Numbered from the stretch's first letter, positions 52,847-62,985 are shown. The stretch: 64,000 nucleotides of DNA from Rhodopseudomonas boonkerdii (GCF_021184025.1 NZ_CP036537.1:806001-870000); one strand, 5' to 3'. Program-made: numbers and translations. The notes: generated from the sequence alone by a model not told the origin.

Positions 52847-54586
52847 ATGAGCGGCGACGACGATTTTCGCATCCGGCCTGGCCGTATCCGTTCCACCAGC
52901 GCGCAGCGGGCCCGACCCTTCATCGCTCAGGCGCTCGCTGCCGCGCAGAAGGCCGGCGCACGTATCTCGCGCTCCGGCCGGATCAGCTCCGGCAACCGCT
53001 CGACCTTCGGGCGCGGCCGGACGGCGAGCGTGCGCGCCAATCGACTGCTGACGGGACGTTCGCGCATCGTCGTCATCAAGACCAGGCTCGTTCGCCATCA
53101 CGCGCGCGCCGCGCCACTTGCCGCCCATCTCAGCTACCTGCGCCGCGAGGGCGTCACCCGCGACGGGGAGAAGGCCCGGCTGTTCGGGCCGGAGACTGAT
53201 GACGTCGACGGCCGCGGCTTCGCCGAGCGATGCCAAGACGACCGGCATCATTTCCGCTTCATCGTATCGCCGGAAGACGCGGTCGACATGGCGGACCTCA
53301 AATCCTTCGCCCGCGACCTGATGGGCCAGATGGCAAAGGATCTCGGCACGAAGCTCGATTGGGCGGCGGTCGATCACTGGAACACCGACAACCCGCACGT
53401 CCATATCATCCTGCGCGGGCGCGCCGACGATGGGCAGGATCTCGTCATCGCGCGTGACTACATCAAGGAAGGGATGCGCGCCCGCGCCGCCGATCTCATC
53501 ACGCAGGAATTGGGGCCGCGCACCGATCTCGACATCCGCCGCAATCTGGAGCGCCAGGTCGAGGCGGAGCGCTGGACCCAACTCGATCGGCAGCTTGTTC
53601 GCGATGGCCGCGAGGGAGGCGTCATCGACATGGCGCCCGATCCGAACATCCGGCCCGACGAGTATCACGCGCTGAAGGTCGGGCGGCTTCGCAAGCTCGA
53701 AACGCTTGGTCTCGCTGAACAGGTCGGCCCCGGCCAGTGGATGATCGACGGCAGGGCCGAGACGACGCTGCGCGAGCTCGGCGAGCGCGGTGACATCATC
53801 AAGCGGATGCACCGCGCGCTGACCGAACGCGGCATCGAGCGCGGCTCGGCCAGCTATGTGCTGGCGGCAGAGAGTCTCGACACCCCGATCATCGGTCGGC
53901 TGGTCGATCGCGGCCTCGACGACGAGCTGAAGGGCACGGCCTATGCTGTGGTCGATGGTGTCGATGGCTGCACCCATCACATCAAGCTCCCCGACCTCGA
54001 TGCGGCCGGCGACAGCGCGTCGGGCTCGATCGTCGAGCTGCGCAGGTTCGAAGACAACCAAGGGCAGCGGCGCGTGGCGATCGCCATCCGCTCCGATCTC
54101 GACATCGACCGCCAGATCTCCGCGTCAGGCGCAACCTGGCTCGACCGGCAGAATATCGCCCGCGAGCCGGCCGCGCTGTCCCAGGGTGGGTTCGGCGCTG
54201 AAGTTCGACAGGCGTTGGAGCGCCGCGCTGATCACCTGGTCAGACAGGGTTTCGGGGAGCGTCATGGCCAGCGTGTTACCTTCACTCGAAACCTGATCGA
54301 CACGCTGCGCCGCCGCGAGCTTGAGGCGCTCGGCGACAAGCTGGCCGCCGAGACCGGCCAGCCGTTCAATCGGGCGGCCAGCGGCGAATATGTCGCCGGC
54401 TCCTACCGTCAGCGCTTCACGCTCGCCTCGGGCCGTTTCGCCATGCTCGACGACGGCCTCGGCTTCCAGCTCGTGCCGTGGACGCCCTCGCTGGAAAAGC
54501 AGCTCGGCAAGCACGTCTCCGGCGTCGCCCGCGATGACGGCGGCATCGACTGGAGCTTCGGCCGCAAGCGCGGCCTCGGCCTCTGA
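52847..54586 (+). CDS. rlxS: RlxS-type relaxase (DUF3363)
   Basis: A 579-residue protein. The N-terminus is basic (RIRPGRIRSTSAQRARPF). The relaxase domain has HHARAAPLAAHLSYLRREG and the histidine motif DHWNTDNPHVHIILRG, then DYIKEGMRARAADLIT. The DUF3363 C-terminal part follows. It nicks the ICE transfer origin and pilots the strand to TraG and the Trb channel. ATG 52847 is taken because the earlier frame (to 52763) runs through the inverted-repeat region. Confidence 0.92.
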   Translation: MSGDDDFRIRPGRIRSTSAQRARPFIAQALAAAQKAGARISRSGRISSGNRSTFGRGRTASVRANRLLTGRSRIVVIKTRLVRHHARAAPLAAHLSYLRREGVTRDGEKARLFGPETDDVDGRGFAERCQDDRHHFRFIVSPEDAVDMADLKSFARDLMGQMAKDLGTKLDWAAVDHWNTDNPHVHIILRGRADDGQDLVIARDYIKEGMRARAADLITQELGPRTDLDIRRNLERQVEAERWTQLDRQLVRDGREGGVIDMAPDPNIRPDEYHALKVGRLRKLETLGLAEQVGPGQWMIDGRAETTLRELGERGDIIKRMHRALTERGIERGSASYVLAAESLDTPIIGRLVDRGLDDELKGTAYAVVDGVDGCTHHIKLPDLDAAGDSASGSIVELRRFEDNQGQRRVAIAIRSDLDIDRQISASGATWLDRQNIAREPAALSQGGFGAEVRQALERRADHLVRQGFGERHGQRVTFTRNLIDTLRRRELEALGDKLAAETGQPFNRAASGEYVAGSYRQRFTLASGRFAMLDDGLGFQLVPWTPSLEKQLGKHVSGVARDDGGIDWSFGRKRGLGL

Positions 54587-54610
54587 TCCCTCGCAGAAAG
54601 ATCCATCCCA

Positions 54611-56596
54611 ATGTCCGCTACGAAAATTCTCTGGGGCCAGATTCTCACCGTCTTCGCCATCGTGCTGGTCACGACCTGGGGCGCGACCGAATGGGTGGCC
54701 TGGCGGCTCGCCTTCCAGCCTGAGCTGGGGCAGCCGTGGTTCCGGCTATTCGGCTTTCCCTTCTACCTGCCGCCCTCGTTTTTCTGGTGGTGGTATGGCT
54801 TCGACGCCTATGCGCCATCGATCTTCGTCGAGGGCGCCTACATCGCGGCATCGGGCGGCTTCATCTCGATCGCGGTCGCGATCGGCATGTCGGTCTGGCG
54901 GGCGCGCGAGGCCAAAAAGGTCGAGACCTACGGCTCGGCACGATGGGCCGAACGGCAGGAGGTGCAGGCCGCCGGCTTGCTCGGCGCCGATGGCGTCGTG
55001 CTTGGTCGATACGAGCGGGACTACCTCCGCCATGACGGGCCGGAGCATGTGCTGTGCTTCGCGCCGACACGATCCGGCAAGGGCGTCGGCCTGGTGGTGC
55101 CCTCGCTGCTGACCTGGCCCGGCTCGGCCATCGTTCATGACATCAAGGGCGAGAACTGGACGCTGACGGCGGGATTCCGCGCCAAGCACGGCCGCGTACT
55201 GCTGTTCGATCCGACCAACGCCAGATCGTCGGCCTACAATCCGCTGCTCGAAGTGCGCCGCGGCGAATGGGAGGTCCGCGACGTTCAGAACATCGCCGAT
55301 ATCCTTGTCGACCCCGAAGGCTCATTGGAGAAGCGCAATCACTGGGAAAAGACCAGCCATGCGCTGCTGGTCGGCGCGATCCTCCATGTCCTCTACGCCG
55401 AGGAGGACAAAACGCTTGCCGGCGTTGCGGCGTTCCTGTCGGACCCGAAGCGCCCGATCGAGTCGACGCTGGCGGCGATGATGAAGACAGCGCACCTCGG
55501 CGAAGCTGGGCCGCATCCCGTCATCGCCAGCGCCGCGCGCGAGCTGCTCAACAAGAGCGACAACGAGCGATCGGGCGTGCTCAGCACCGCCATGTCGTTC
55601 CTCGGCCTCTACCGTGATCCCGTCGTCGCCGAGGTGACGCGGCGTTGCGATTGGCGCATCACCGACATCGTGGGCGGCAAACATCCGACGACGCTCTATC
55701 TTATCGTGCCACCCTCCGACATCAACCGCACCAAGCCGCTCATACGTCTGATCCTCAATCAGGTCGGCCGCCGCTTGACGGAGGATCTGCAGGCGAAGGC
55801 CGGCCGCCATCGGCTGCTGCTGATGCTGGACGAGTTTCCGGCCCTTGGGCGGCTCGACTTCTTCGAGTCCGCGCTGGCCTTCATGGCGGGCTACGGCCTC
55901 AAGAGCTTCCTGATTGCCCAGAGTCTCAACCAGATTGAAAAAGCCTACGGCGCGAACAATTCGATCCTCGATAACTGCCATGTGCGCGTCAGCTTCGCCA
56001 CGAACGACGAGCGCACGGCCAAGCGCGTGTCAGACGCGCTCGGCACCGCCACCGAGATGAAGGCGATGCGGAACTATGCGGGGCATCGGCTGTCACCCTG
56101 GCTCGGGCATCTGATGGTCTCCCGATCCGAGACGGCCCGCCAGTTGCTCACCCCCGGCGAGATCATGCAGCTCCCGCCGACCGACGAGATCGTCATGGTC
56201 GCGGGCACGCCGCCGATCCGAGCGAAGAAGGCGCGCTATTATGAGGATGCCCGCTTCAAGGAACGCATCCTGCCGCCGCCGGCGCTCGCGCAGCCGAAGC
56301 ACGGCCGGCCTGACGATTGGACCGCGCTGCCGCTTCCGGCTCGGCCTGCGATCGCCGAGGCAAAGCCCGGGATGGAGACGGGCGACGAAGATCCGACCGG
56401 ATCCGAGCGTCGCCAACAGCCCGAATTGAGCCGCATGAAGCCCGTCGAGAAGAAGGCGCCGATCGAGAACGAGTTCGAGATCGGCCTTGCCGATGACGCC
56501 GAGGATGACGCCACCCGCAATAGCCGGATGAACCGGCTGATGCAGGGTGTGGCGCGTCAGGTGTCGCTCGATCCCGGTGACGGCATGGAGCTTTAG
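54611..56596 (+). CDS. traG: TraG/VirD4 coupling protein
   Basis: A 661-residue membrane ATPase. Membrane segments lie at about 10-30 and 70-95. Walker A CFAPTRSGKGVGL is at about 149-161, Walker B LLLMLDEFPALGRLD near 400. VYGKS-like and late motifs (QSLNQIEKAYGANN, SFATNDERTAKRVSDALG) agree with TraG of RP4-type systems. It links the RlxS relaxase to the Trb channel. It may also carry DNA of the left element, which has its own coupling protein. Confidence 0.95.
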   Translation: MSATKILWGQILTVFAIVLVTTWGATEWVAWRLAFQPELGQPWFRLFGFPFYLPPSFFWWWYGFDAYAPSIFVEGAYIAASGGFISIAVAIGMSVWRAREAKKVETYGSARWAERQEVQAAGLLGADGVVLGRYERDYLRHDGPEHVLCFAPTRSGKGVGLVVPSLLTWPGSAIVHDIKGENWTLTAGFRAKHGRVLLFDPTNARSSAYNPLLEVRRGEWEVRDVQNIADILVDPEGSLEKRNHWEKTSHALLVGAILHVLYAEEDKTLAGVAAFLSDPKRPIESTLAAMMKTAHLGEAGPHPVIASAARELLNKSDNERSGVLSTAMSFLGLYRDPVVAEVTRRCDWRITDIVGGKHPTTLYLIVPPSDINRTKPLIRLILNQVGRRLTEDLQAKAGRHRLLLMLDEFPALGRLDFFESALAFMAGYGLKSFLIAQSLNQIEKAYGANNSILDNCHVRVSFATNDERTAKRVSDALGTATEMKAMRNYAGHRLSPWLGHLMVSRSETARQLLTPGEIMQLPPTDEIVMVAGTPPIRAKKARYYEDARFKERILPPPALAQPKHGRPDDWTALPLPARPAIAEAKPGMETGDEDPTGSERRQQPELSRMKPVEKKAPIENEFEIGLADDAEDDATRNSRMNRLMQGVARQVSLDPGDGMEL

Positions 56597-56606
56597 TTAG
56601 GTCGCC

Positions 56607-57038
56607 ATGACGAAATCCGCGAAAAAGCAGCGCCTCTCTGTCTATCTCGATCCCGCCGTGATGCGCCGGCTTACCGAGCATGCTGCGCGCCGCGATCATT
56701 CACGATCGCTGGTCGCGGAGGCGGCCATCGAATCCTTCCTGTCGCCCGATGCGGCTGAGCGGCAGGAAGCCGCAATCACCAAGCGCCTCGATCAGCTCGA
56801 TCGCCGCATGACGCGGATGGAACGCGACGTCGGCATCTCCGTCGAGATGCTGGCAGTGTTCGTGCGGTTCTGGGTCGCCACCACGCCGGCGTTGCCGGAA
56901 CCTGCTGCGCAGGCTGCGCGTGCCAAGGCCGGCGAACGCTATGATCAGTTCGTCACCGCTCTCGGCCGCCGCCTCGCGAAGGGTCCGAAGCTAAGGCAGG
57001 AGATTTCCGAGGACGTCGCCGCCGACGGTGAGCCATAG
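56607..57038 (+). CDS. CopG-like ribbon-helix-helix protein
   Basis: A 143-residue protein with KQRLSVYLDPAVMRRLTEHA and RDHSRSLVAEAAIESFL, a ribbon-helix-helix domain, followed by a helical tail (ITKRLDQLDRRMTRMERDV) and a weakly hydrophobic segment. It lies 10 nt after traG. It may regulate the trb genes. Confidence 0.8.
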   Translation: MTKSAKKQRLSVYLDPAVMRRLTEHAARRDHSRSLVAEAAIESFLSPDAAERQEAAITKRLDQLDRRMTRMERDVGISVEMLAVFVRFWVATTPALPEPAAQAARAKAGERYDQFVTALGRRLAKGPKLRQEISEDVAADGEP

Positions 57039-57072
57039 TGTGTCGCGTCAATCTAACCGGATCGGCGTAAGA

Positions 57073-57552
57073 TCATCCTTCGACAAATCTCGCGAGGTTT
57101 TCGAGAGTCGAACGAAGCCCGACATCGTGGTCCGCTTTGCTTATTCCGATCGGCACATTCTCGGCGATGATCGAGACATCAGTGCCGCCCGCCACGGGCG
57201 ACAGGCTCCACGTCATTCGCATCTCGCCGGCGAAAGCCGGATCATCGGACTGAAACGTCACGATCTGGACGACGCGACGATTCGGGACCAGCTCTGCGAA
57301 GCGACCTTCGACGACATCAGTGTCGTCGGAGGTCTTGCCTGCATTCGGGTGATCGCCGCGATAGGTCAGCGCCATCCTGTAGGTGCCACCTGGCCGGGCG
57401 TCGAACTCGTAGATCTGGCCGGTCATCCCATCCGGCGGAAGCCACTGCGGCCATGCCTTGGGATCAACAAACGCACGATAGATCACGTCCGCGCTGGCGG
57501 CGATGAATCGCGTCGCTGAGTCGGTTCTCCCATGGCTGATATTCGCCGTCAT
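57073..57552 (-). CDS. SRPBCC (AHSA1-like) protein, cargo
   Basis: A 159-residue protein with a START/Bet v 1-like pattern: RFIAASADVIYRAFVDPKAW, WLPPDGMTGQIYEFDARPGG, and MRMTWSLSPVAGGTDVSIIAEN. It is on the opposite strand to all its neighbours and splits the CopG-like gene from trbB, so it is likely inserted cargo. ATG 57552 is preferred; the frame extends to 57609 without a ribosome site. No transfer role expected. Confidence 0.85.
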   Translation of the reverse strand: MTANISHGRTDSATRFIAASADVIYRAFVDPKAWPQWLPPDGMTGQIYEFDARPGGTYRMALTYRGDHPNAGKTSDDTDVVEGRFAELVPNRRVVQIVTFQSDDPAFAGEMRMTWSLSPVAGGTDVSIIAENVPIGISKADHDVGLRSTLENLARFVEG

Positions 57553-57670
57553 TGATCGCTCACCTCGCGTCGTTCGAATTCTGACCCCGCCGTTCTCCTG
57601 TATTTGCACGCTACACTACTACGCCGATGAATCTTTGTTGAATCGGCCCAAAATCAGGCCCTTTTAATCA

Positions 57671-57717
57671 TCCCCGTCCGGGGAAGGACTGTCTCGACCC
57701 CGATGGAATCGGGGGTC
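57671..57717 (+). promoter_or_regulatory. hairpins upstream of trbB
   Basis: TCCCC GTCC GGGGA (57671-57684), then GACCCCGAT (57696-57704) pairing with ATCGGGG (57708-57714) and GTC. The second covers the G-run that serves as ribosome site for GTG 57720, so it may restrain trbB translation. Confidence 0.4.
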
Positions 57718-57719
57718 AT

Positions 57720-58736
57720 GTGGCGGCTTCACATCAACATGCGGAAGGTCTGGCGCGCGGCGCGCGAATGCTGCGCACGGCGCTTGGCCCGGCGATCGCC
57801 CGCTACCTCGACGACGCCAGCATCGTTGAAGTGATGCTCAACCCTGATGGGCGGCTCTGGATCGACCGCCTATCCGAGGGGCTGTCCGACACGGGCGAGC
57901 GGCTGTCAGCGGCGGACGGCGAGCGCATCGTCCGCCTGGTCGCCCACCACGTCGGCGCCGAGGTTCACGCGGGCGCGCCGCGCGTGTCGGCGGAGCTGCC
58001 CGAGACGGGAGAGCGGTTCGAGGGCCTGCTGCCGCCTGTCGTCGCCGCGCCGGCCTTCGCGATCCGCAAGCCCGCGGTCGCGGTGTTCACGCTCGACGAT
58101 TATGTCCACGCCGGGATCATGTCGGCCGGACAGGCTGTGATGCTGCGCCAGGGCGTGGCGTCTCGCGCCAATATCCTCGTCGCCGGTGGCACATCCACCG
58201 GCAAGACCACGCTTACCAACGCTCTCCTCGCCGAGGTCGCGAAGACCGCCGATCGTGTCGTCATCATCGAGGATACGCGCGAGCTGCAATGCGCCGCGCC
58301 GAATCTCGTGGCGATGCGTACCAAAGACGGCGTCGCCTCGCTGTCCGATCTCGTGCGCTCGTCGCTGCGCCTGCGCCCCGATCGCATTCCGGTCGGCGAG
58401 GTGCGCGGAGCCGAGGCGCTGGAGCTGCTCAAGGCTTGGGGCACCGGACACCCCGGCGGCGTCGGCACGATCCACGCCGGCACCGCGATCGGTGCGCTGC
58501 GCCGGATGGAGCAGCTCATCCAGGAGGCCGTCGTCACTGTCCCGCGGGCGCTGATCGCCGAGACAATCGACATCGTCGCCGTCCTCTCCGGCCGCGGCTC
58601 TCTGCGCCGGCTTTCCGAACTCGCACGCGTCGAGGGCCTCGGCCCGGACGGGGACTATCGCATCGCGCCGGCCGTCATCGAGGGCGACGGCGACCCGGCC
58701 CTGCTCACCCCAAGCCCTGAAGGAGAAAGCCTGTGA
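57720..58736 (+). CDS. trbB: TrbB secretion ATPase
   Basis: A 338-residue VirB11-type hexameric ATPase with Walker A GGTSTGKT (156-163), [20 protein letters not shown], and [20 protein letters not shown] (His box). It powers pilus assembly and substrate transfer in the Trb system. GTG 57720. Its stop overlaps trbC by GTGA. First gene of the trbBCDEJKL run. Confidence 0.96.
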   Translation: MAASHQHAEGLARGARMLRTALGPAIARYLDDASIVEVMLNPDGRLWIDRLSEGLSDTGERLSAADGERIVRLVAHHVGAEVHAGAPRVSAELPETGERFEGLLPPVVAAPAFAIRKPAVAVFTLDDYVHAGIMSAGQAVMLRQGVASRANILVAGGTSTGKTTLTNALLAEVAKTADRVVIIEDTRELQCAAPNLVAMRTKDGVASLSDLVRSSLRLRPDRIPVGEVRGAEALELLKAWGTGHPGGVGTIHAGTAIGALRRMEQLIQEAVVTVPRALIAETIDIVAVLSGRGSLRRLSELARVEGLGPDGDYRIAPAVIEGDGDPALLTPSPEGESL

Positions 58737-59080
58737 TCGACCGCCTGCGCCCAATGCGCCTGACTCAAGTGCGCCAACGTCTCGGCATGACCGTGTCCAT
58801 CGCCACGCTGTCGGTAGTGATGGCCGCGCCCGCCCACGCCTCCGGCTCGTCGATGCCGTGGGAGCAACCGCTGCAACAGATCCTGCAATCGATCGAAGGC
58901 CCCGTGGCCAAAATCATCGCGGTGATCATCATCATCGTCACCGGCCTGACGCTCGCCTTCGGCGACACGTCCGGCGGCTTCCGTCGGCTGATCCAGATCG
59001 TGTTCGGTCTCTCGATCGCCTTCGCCGCGTCGAGCTTCTTCCTGTCGTTCTTCTCGTTCGGCGGCGGGGCGCTGGTCTGA
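58733..59080 (+). CDS. trbC: TrbC pilin
   Basis: A 115-residue VirB2/TrbC-type pilin precursor. Signal sequence to about residue 37 (LSVVMAAPAHASG), then two hydrophobic helices (KIIAVIIIIVTGLTLAFG, and LIQIVFGLSIAFAASSFF). In RP4 the mature protein is cut and circularised by TraF, here encoded at 50865. Confidence 0.93.
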   Translation: MIDRLRPMRLTQVRQRLGMTVSIATLSVVMAAPAHASGSSMPWEQPLQQILQSIEGPVAKIIAVIIIIVTGLTLAFGDTSGGFRRLIQIVFGLSIAFAASSFFLSFFSFGGGALV

Positions 59081-59361
59081 TGACGGGCATTGTCGAACAG
59101 GGCGGTGAAGTCCCGGGTTACACGGCCCCCGTTCACCGGGCGCTGACCGAGCCGATCCTGCTCGGCGGCGCGCCGCGCGCCATCGCCATCATGAACGGGA
59201 CGCTCGCTGGCGCCGTCGGCCTGGGGCTGCGTCTCTGGCTGGTCGGCATCGCCATCTGGGCGATCGGCCATGTCGCGGCAGTTTGGGCAGCGAAGCGCGA
59301 TCCGCTCTTCGTCGACGTAGTGCGCCGCCATCTGCGCGTCCCCGCGCACCTCTCGGTCTGA
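59080..59361 (+). CDS. trbD: TrbD
   Basis: A 93-residue VirB3-like inner-membrane protein (YTAPVHRALTEPILLGGAPR, then hydrophobic segments at about 34-70). Start overlaps the trbC stop by one base. The conserved order with trbE makes the call secure. Confidence 0.93.
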   Translation: MTGIVEQGGEVPGYTAPVHRALTEPILLGGAPRAIAIMNGTLAGAVGLGLRLWLVGIAIWAIGHVAAVWAAKRDPLFVDVVRRHLRVPAHLSV

Positions 59362-59375
59362 CGGGGAGCGCGCCG

Positions 59376-61814
59376 ATGATGAACCTCGCCGAATACCGCA
59401 ACCGCAACAGCCGACTCGCCGACTTCCTGCCGTGGGTGGGCCTGGTGGGCGCCGGCATCGTCCTCAACAAGGACGGCAGCTTCCAGCGCACCGCGCAGTT
59501 CCGCGGCCCCGATCTCGACAGCGCCGTCCCGGCCGAACTGGTCGCTGTCGCCGGCCGCCTCAACAATGCCTTCCGACGCCTCGGCTCCGGCTGGGCGATC
59601 TTCGTCGAGGCGCAGCGCCATGCCTCGAACCTCTATCCCGACAGCCGCTTTCCCGATCCCGCGTCGGCGCTGGTCGATGCCGAGCGCAAGGCGGATTTCG
59701 AGGAAGCCGGCGCGCATTTCGAGTCGAGCTATTTCCTGACCTTCACCTATCTGCCGCCGGCCGAGGACGCCGCGCGTGCAGAATCCTGGCTCTACGAGGG
59801 GCGGGAAAAGTCGGGCCTCGACCCCAACGAGGTGATGACCGGCTTCGCCGATCGCACCGATCGCATCCTGCGCCTGGTCGAAGCCTTCATGCCGGAATGC
59901 CGCTGGCTCGATGACGCGGAGACGCTCACCTATCTCCACGGCTGCGTCTCGACCAAGCGGCATCGGGTCCGCGTCCCCGAAACGCCGATCTATCTCGACG
60001 CGCTGCTCGCCGATCAGCCGCTCACTGGCGGGCTCGAGCCGCGCCTTGGTACGTCGCATCTGCGCATCCTCACAGTCACCGGCTTTCCGACGGCGACGAC
60101 GCCGGGCCTGCTCGACGAGCTGAACCGTCTCGCATTTCCGTATCGCTGGTCAACGCGCGCGATCCTACTCGACAAGACCGACGCGACCAAGCTGCTGACC
60201 AAGATTCGGCGGCAGTGGTTCGCCAAGCGCAAGTCGATCGCCGCGATCCTCAAGGAGGTGATGACCAACGAGGCGTCCGTCCTCGTGGACACCGACGCCG
60301 CGAACAAGGCGGCTGACGCCGATCTCGCGCTCCAGGAACTCGGCGCCGACTATGCCGGGATGGCGTATGTCACCGCGACGGTGACGGTGTGGGACGAGGA
60401 TCCGCGCATAGCCGACGAGAAACTGCGCCTGGTCGAGAAGGTCATCCAGGGCCGCGACTTCACCGCCACGGCCGAGACCATCAACGCGGTGGACGCCTGG
60501 CTCGGCTCGTTGCCCGGCCACGTCTATGCGAACGTCCGCAAGCCTCCGATTTCCACGCTCAATCTCGCCCACATGATCCCGCTGTCAGCGGTGTGGGCGG
60601 GGCCGGAACGGGACGAGCATTTTGCAGCGCCCCCTCTGCTCTTCGGCAAGACCGAAGGCTCGACCCCGTTCCGGCTTTCGCTTCACGTCGGCGACGTCGG
60701 CCACACGCTGATCGTCGGCCCGACCGGCGCGGGCAAGTCGGTCCTGCTGGCGCTGATGGCGCTGCAGTTCCGACGCTATGCCCGCGCCCAAGTCTTCGCC
60801 TTCGACTTCGGCGGCTCGATCCGCGCGGCGGCGCTCGGCATGGGCGGCGATTGGCATGACCTCGGTGGCGATCTCAGCGACGGCGCGACCGATAGCGTCA
60901 GCCTTCAACCGCTCGCTCGCGTTCACGACGTGCCCGAGCGCGCTTGGGCGGGCGACTGGATCGTATCGATCCTGACCCGCGAGGGGGTGCCGATCACGCC
61001 CGAGGTGAAGGAGCATATCTGGACGGCGCTGACCTCGCTGGCATCGGCGCCCGTCGAGGAGCGCACGATCACTGGCTTGGTCGTGCTGCTCCAATCGAAC
61101 GATCTCAAGCAGGCGCTCAGGCCTTATTGCGTCGGCGGTCCCTACGGCCGGCTGCTCGACGCCGAGCGCGAGTATCTTGGCTCGGCCTTCGTTCAAGCGT
61201 TCGAGACCGAAGGGCTGATCGGCACCGGCGCGGCGCCCGCGGTTCTCTCCTACCTCTTCCATCGGATCGAAGATCGGCTAGATGGTTCGCCGACTCTTCT
61301 CATCATCGACGAGGGCTGGCTGGCGCTGGACGATGACGGCTTCGCCGGCCAGCTCCGCGAATGGCTGAAGACGCTCCGCAAGAAGAACGCCAGCGTCATC
61401 TTCGCCACGCAATCGCTCAGCGACATCGACGGCTCGGCGATCGCGCCCGCCATCATCGAAAGCTGTCAGACCCGGCTCCTGTTACCGAACGAGCGCGCGA
61501 TCGAGCCACAGATCACCGCGATCTATCGCCGCTTCGGCCTCAACGACCGCCAGATCGAGATCATCGCGCGGGCGATGCCGAAGCGCGACTATTACTGCCA
61601 GTCGCGGCGCGGCAACCGGCTGTTCGAGCTCGGCCTGTCCGATGTCGCGCTCGCGCTCTGCGCCGCGTCATCGAAGACCGATCAGGCGGCCATCGCCCGA
61701 ATCGTCGCCGAACACGGCCGCGACGGCTTTCTCGCCGCCTGGCTTGATCACCGTGAAGTCGGCTGGGCCGCCGATCTCATCCCCACGCTCACCAACAAGG
61801 AGACGTCCCAATGA
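59376..61814 (+). CDS. trbE: TrbE transfer ATPase
   Basis: An 812-residue VirB4-type ATPase. Walker A GPTGAGKS is at 448-455 and Walker B TLLIIDEGWLALDDDGF near 640. The N-terminal domain has PWVGLVGAGIVLNKDGSFQR. ATG 59376 follows GGGGAGCGCGCC. It energises assembly of the Trb channel. Overlaps trbJ by 4 nt. Confidence 0.96.
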   Translation: MMNLAEYRNRNSRLADFLPWVGLVGAGIVLNKDGSFQRTAQFRGPDLDSAVPAELVAVAGRLNNAFRRLGSGWAIFVEAQRHASNLYPDSRFPDPASALVDAERKADFEEAGAHFESSYFLTFTYLPPAEDAARAESWLYEGREKSGLDPNEVMTGFADRTDRILRLVEAFMPECRWLDDAETLTYLHGCVSTKRHRVRVPETPIYLDALLADQPLTGGLEPRLGTSHLRILTVTGFPTATTPGLLDELNRLAFPYRWSTRAILLDKTDATKLLTKIRRQWFAKRKSIAAILKEVMTNEASVLVDTDAANKAADADLALQELGADYAGMAYVTATVTVWDEDPRIADEKLRLVEKVIQGRDFTATAETINAVDAWLGSLPGHVYANVRKPPISTLNLAHMIPLSAVWAGPERDEHFAAPPLLFGKTEGSTPFRLSLHVGDVGHTLIVGPTGAGKSVLLALMALQFRRYARAQVFAFDFGGSIRAAALGMGGDWHDLGGDLSDGATDSVSLQPLARVHDVPERAWAGDWIVSILTREGVPITPEVKEHIWTALTSLASAPVEERTITGLVVLLQSNDLKQALRPYCVGGPYGRLLDAEREYLGSAFVQAFETEGLIGTGAAPAVLSYLFHRIEDRLDGSPTLLIIDEGWLALDDDGFAGQLREWLKTLRKKNASVIFATQSLSDIDGSAIAPAIIESCQTRLLLPNERAIEPQITAIYRRFGLNDRQIEIIARAMPKRDYYCQSRRGNRLFELGLSDVALALCAASSKTDQAAIARIVAEHGRDGFLAAWLDHREVGWAADLIPTLTNKETSQ

Positions 61815-62572
61815 AACTGCGCAATTCCCGCGCAGCGCGTTTTGCTGCCGCGCTGCTATCCGCTCCCGTCGCGCTCACGCCCATGCTGGCGACGCCCGCC
61901 CACGCCATCATCGTGTTCGATCCCTCGAACTATGCGCAGAACGTGCTGACGGCGGCCCGATCGCTCCAGCAGATCACCAACCAGATCACCTCGCTTCAGA
62001 ACGAAGCGCAGATGCTGATCAACCAGGCACGCAACCTGGCGAGCCTGCCGTTCTCGTCGCTGCAGCAGCTTCAGCAGTCCGTTCAGCGCACGCAGCAGCT
62101 TCTCAACCAGGCGCAGAATATCGCCTACGACGTCCAGCAGATCGATCGGATGTTCCAGCAGAAATACGGGAACGTCTCACTGTCGGCCTCCGACCAGCAA
62201 CTCGTCATCGATGCGCGCTCGCGCTGGCAGAACACTGTCGGCGGCCTGCAGGACGCGATGCGGGTGCAGGCGGGCGTCGTCGGCAACATCGACACCAACC
62301 GCACGCAGATGTCCGCGCTGATCGGCCAGAGCCAGGGCGCGACCGGCGCGCTGCAGGCGACGCAGGCCGGCAACCAGCTCCTCGCGCTTCAGGCGCAGCA
62401 ACTCGCGGATCTCACCGCCGTCGTGGCGGCCAACGGCCGGGCGCAGGCCTTGCAGTCGGCTGAGCAGGCCGCCGCCGCCGAACAGGGCCGCGAGCAGCGC
62501 CGGCGTTTCCTGACGCCGGGCTCGGGCTATCAGCCCGGCAACGCCCGAATGTTCCCGAACAGCGGCAACTGA
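61811..62572 (+). CDS. trbJ: TrbJ
   Basis: A 253-residue VirB5-like protein with a signal peptide (to about 33, ...TPMLATPAHA) and long glutamine-rich helical stretches (LQQITNQITSLQNEAQML, QLQQSVQRTQQLLNQ). Expected at the pilus tip or in the periplasm. Confidence 0.93.
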   Translation: MKLRNSRAARFAAALLSAPVALTPMLATPAHAIIVFDPSNYAQNVLTAARSLQQITNQITSLQNEAQMLINQARNLASLPFSSLQQLQQSVQRTQQLLNQAQNIAYDVQQIDRMFQQKYGNVSLSASDQQLVIDARSRWQNTVGGLQDAMRVQAGVVGNIDTNRTQMSALIGQSQGATGALQATQAGNQLLALQAQQLADLTAVVAANGRAQALQSAEQAAAAEQGREQRRRFLTPGSGYQPGNARMFPNSGN

Positions 62573-62582
62573 GGCTAGCGCG

Positions 62583-62984
62583 ATGGACGGCAAGACCCTC
62601 GCTCGCGTCGGCGCCATTGTCTTCGTCGCGGTCGCCATCACGGCGACCGCGATCGAGATGAGCCGCAAGGACGTTTCGCCGGACGTCCTCGCGACGCAGG
62701 GCCGTTCGGTCACAGCACAAGATCCTCTCGCCGCCGAACTGCTTCGCTGTTCCGAGATCGGTGAGGCCGGCACGCGCGATCCCAATTGCCTGAAGGCATG
62801 GGCAGAGAACCGGCGCCGCTTCCTCGGCCGGCCGGCCCCGGTTTCATCATCGTCGCCGGTTGCGCCGACCACGATGTTTCCAAGTGCGCCCGCGTCGGCT
62901 GATCCTATCCACAAAGACAGTGCGCCAGCGGGCGTGACCGAGCCTGCGATGCAGGCCGAGCGCGCCCGGCCGGAGGTTCGCTGA
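62583..62984 (+). CDS. trbK: TrbK-like entry exclusion protein
   Basis: A 133-residue protein with an N-terminal membrane anchor (VGAIVFVAVAITATAIEM) and a segment LLRCSEIGEAGTRDPNCLKAWAEN carrying two cysteines, the pattern of the alternative TrbK family. In RP4 TrbK is a lipoprotein for entry exclusion; this one has no lipobox, so it is the short non-lipoprotein type. Confidence 0.82.
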   Translation: MDGKTLARVGAIVFVAVAITATAIEMSRKDVSPDVLATQGRSVTAQDPLAAELLRCSEIGEAGTRDPNCLKAWAENRRRFLGRPAPVSSSSPVAPTTMFPSAPASADPIHKDSAPAGVTEPAMQAERARPEVR

Positions 62985-62985
62985 C

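Noticed and set aside
52599..52850. 83-codon frame after the lytic transglycosylase
   Set aside because: ATGA overlap is tempting, but residues are Arg/Trp/Cys-rich without features and the region holds a long inverted repeat, more likely an origin of transfer.
52790..54061. 423-codon frame antisense to the relaxase
   Set aside because: Shadow frame; relaxase histidine motif is on the plus strand.
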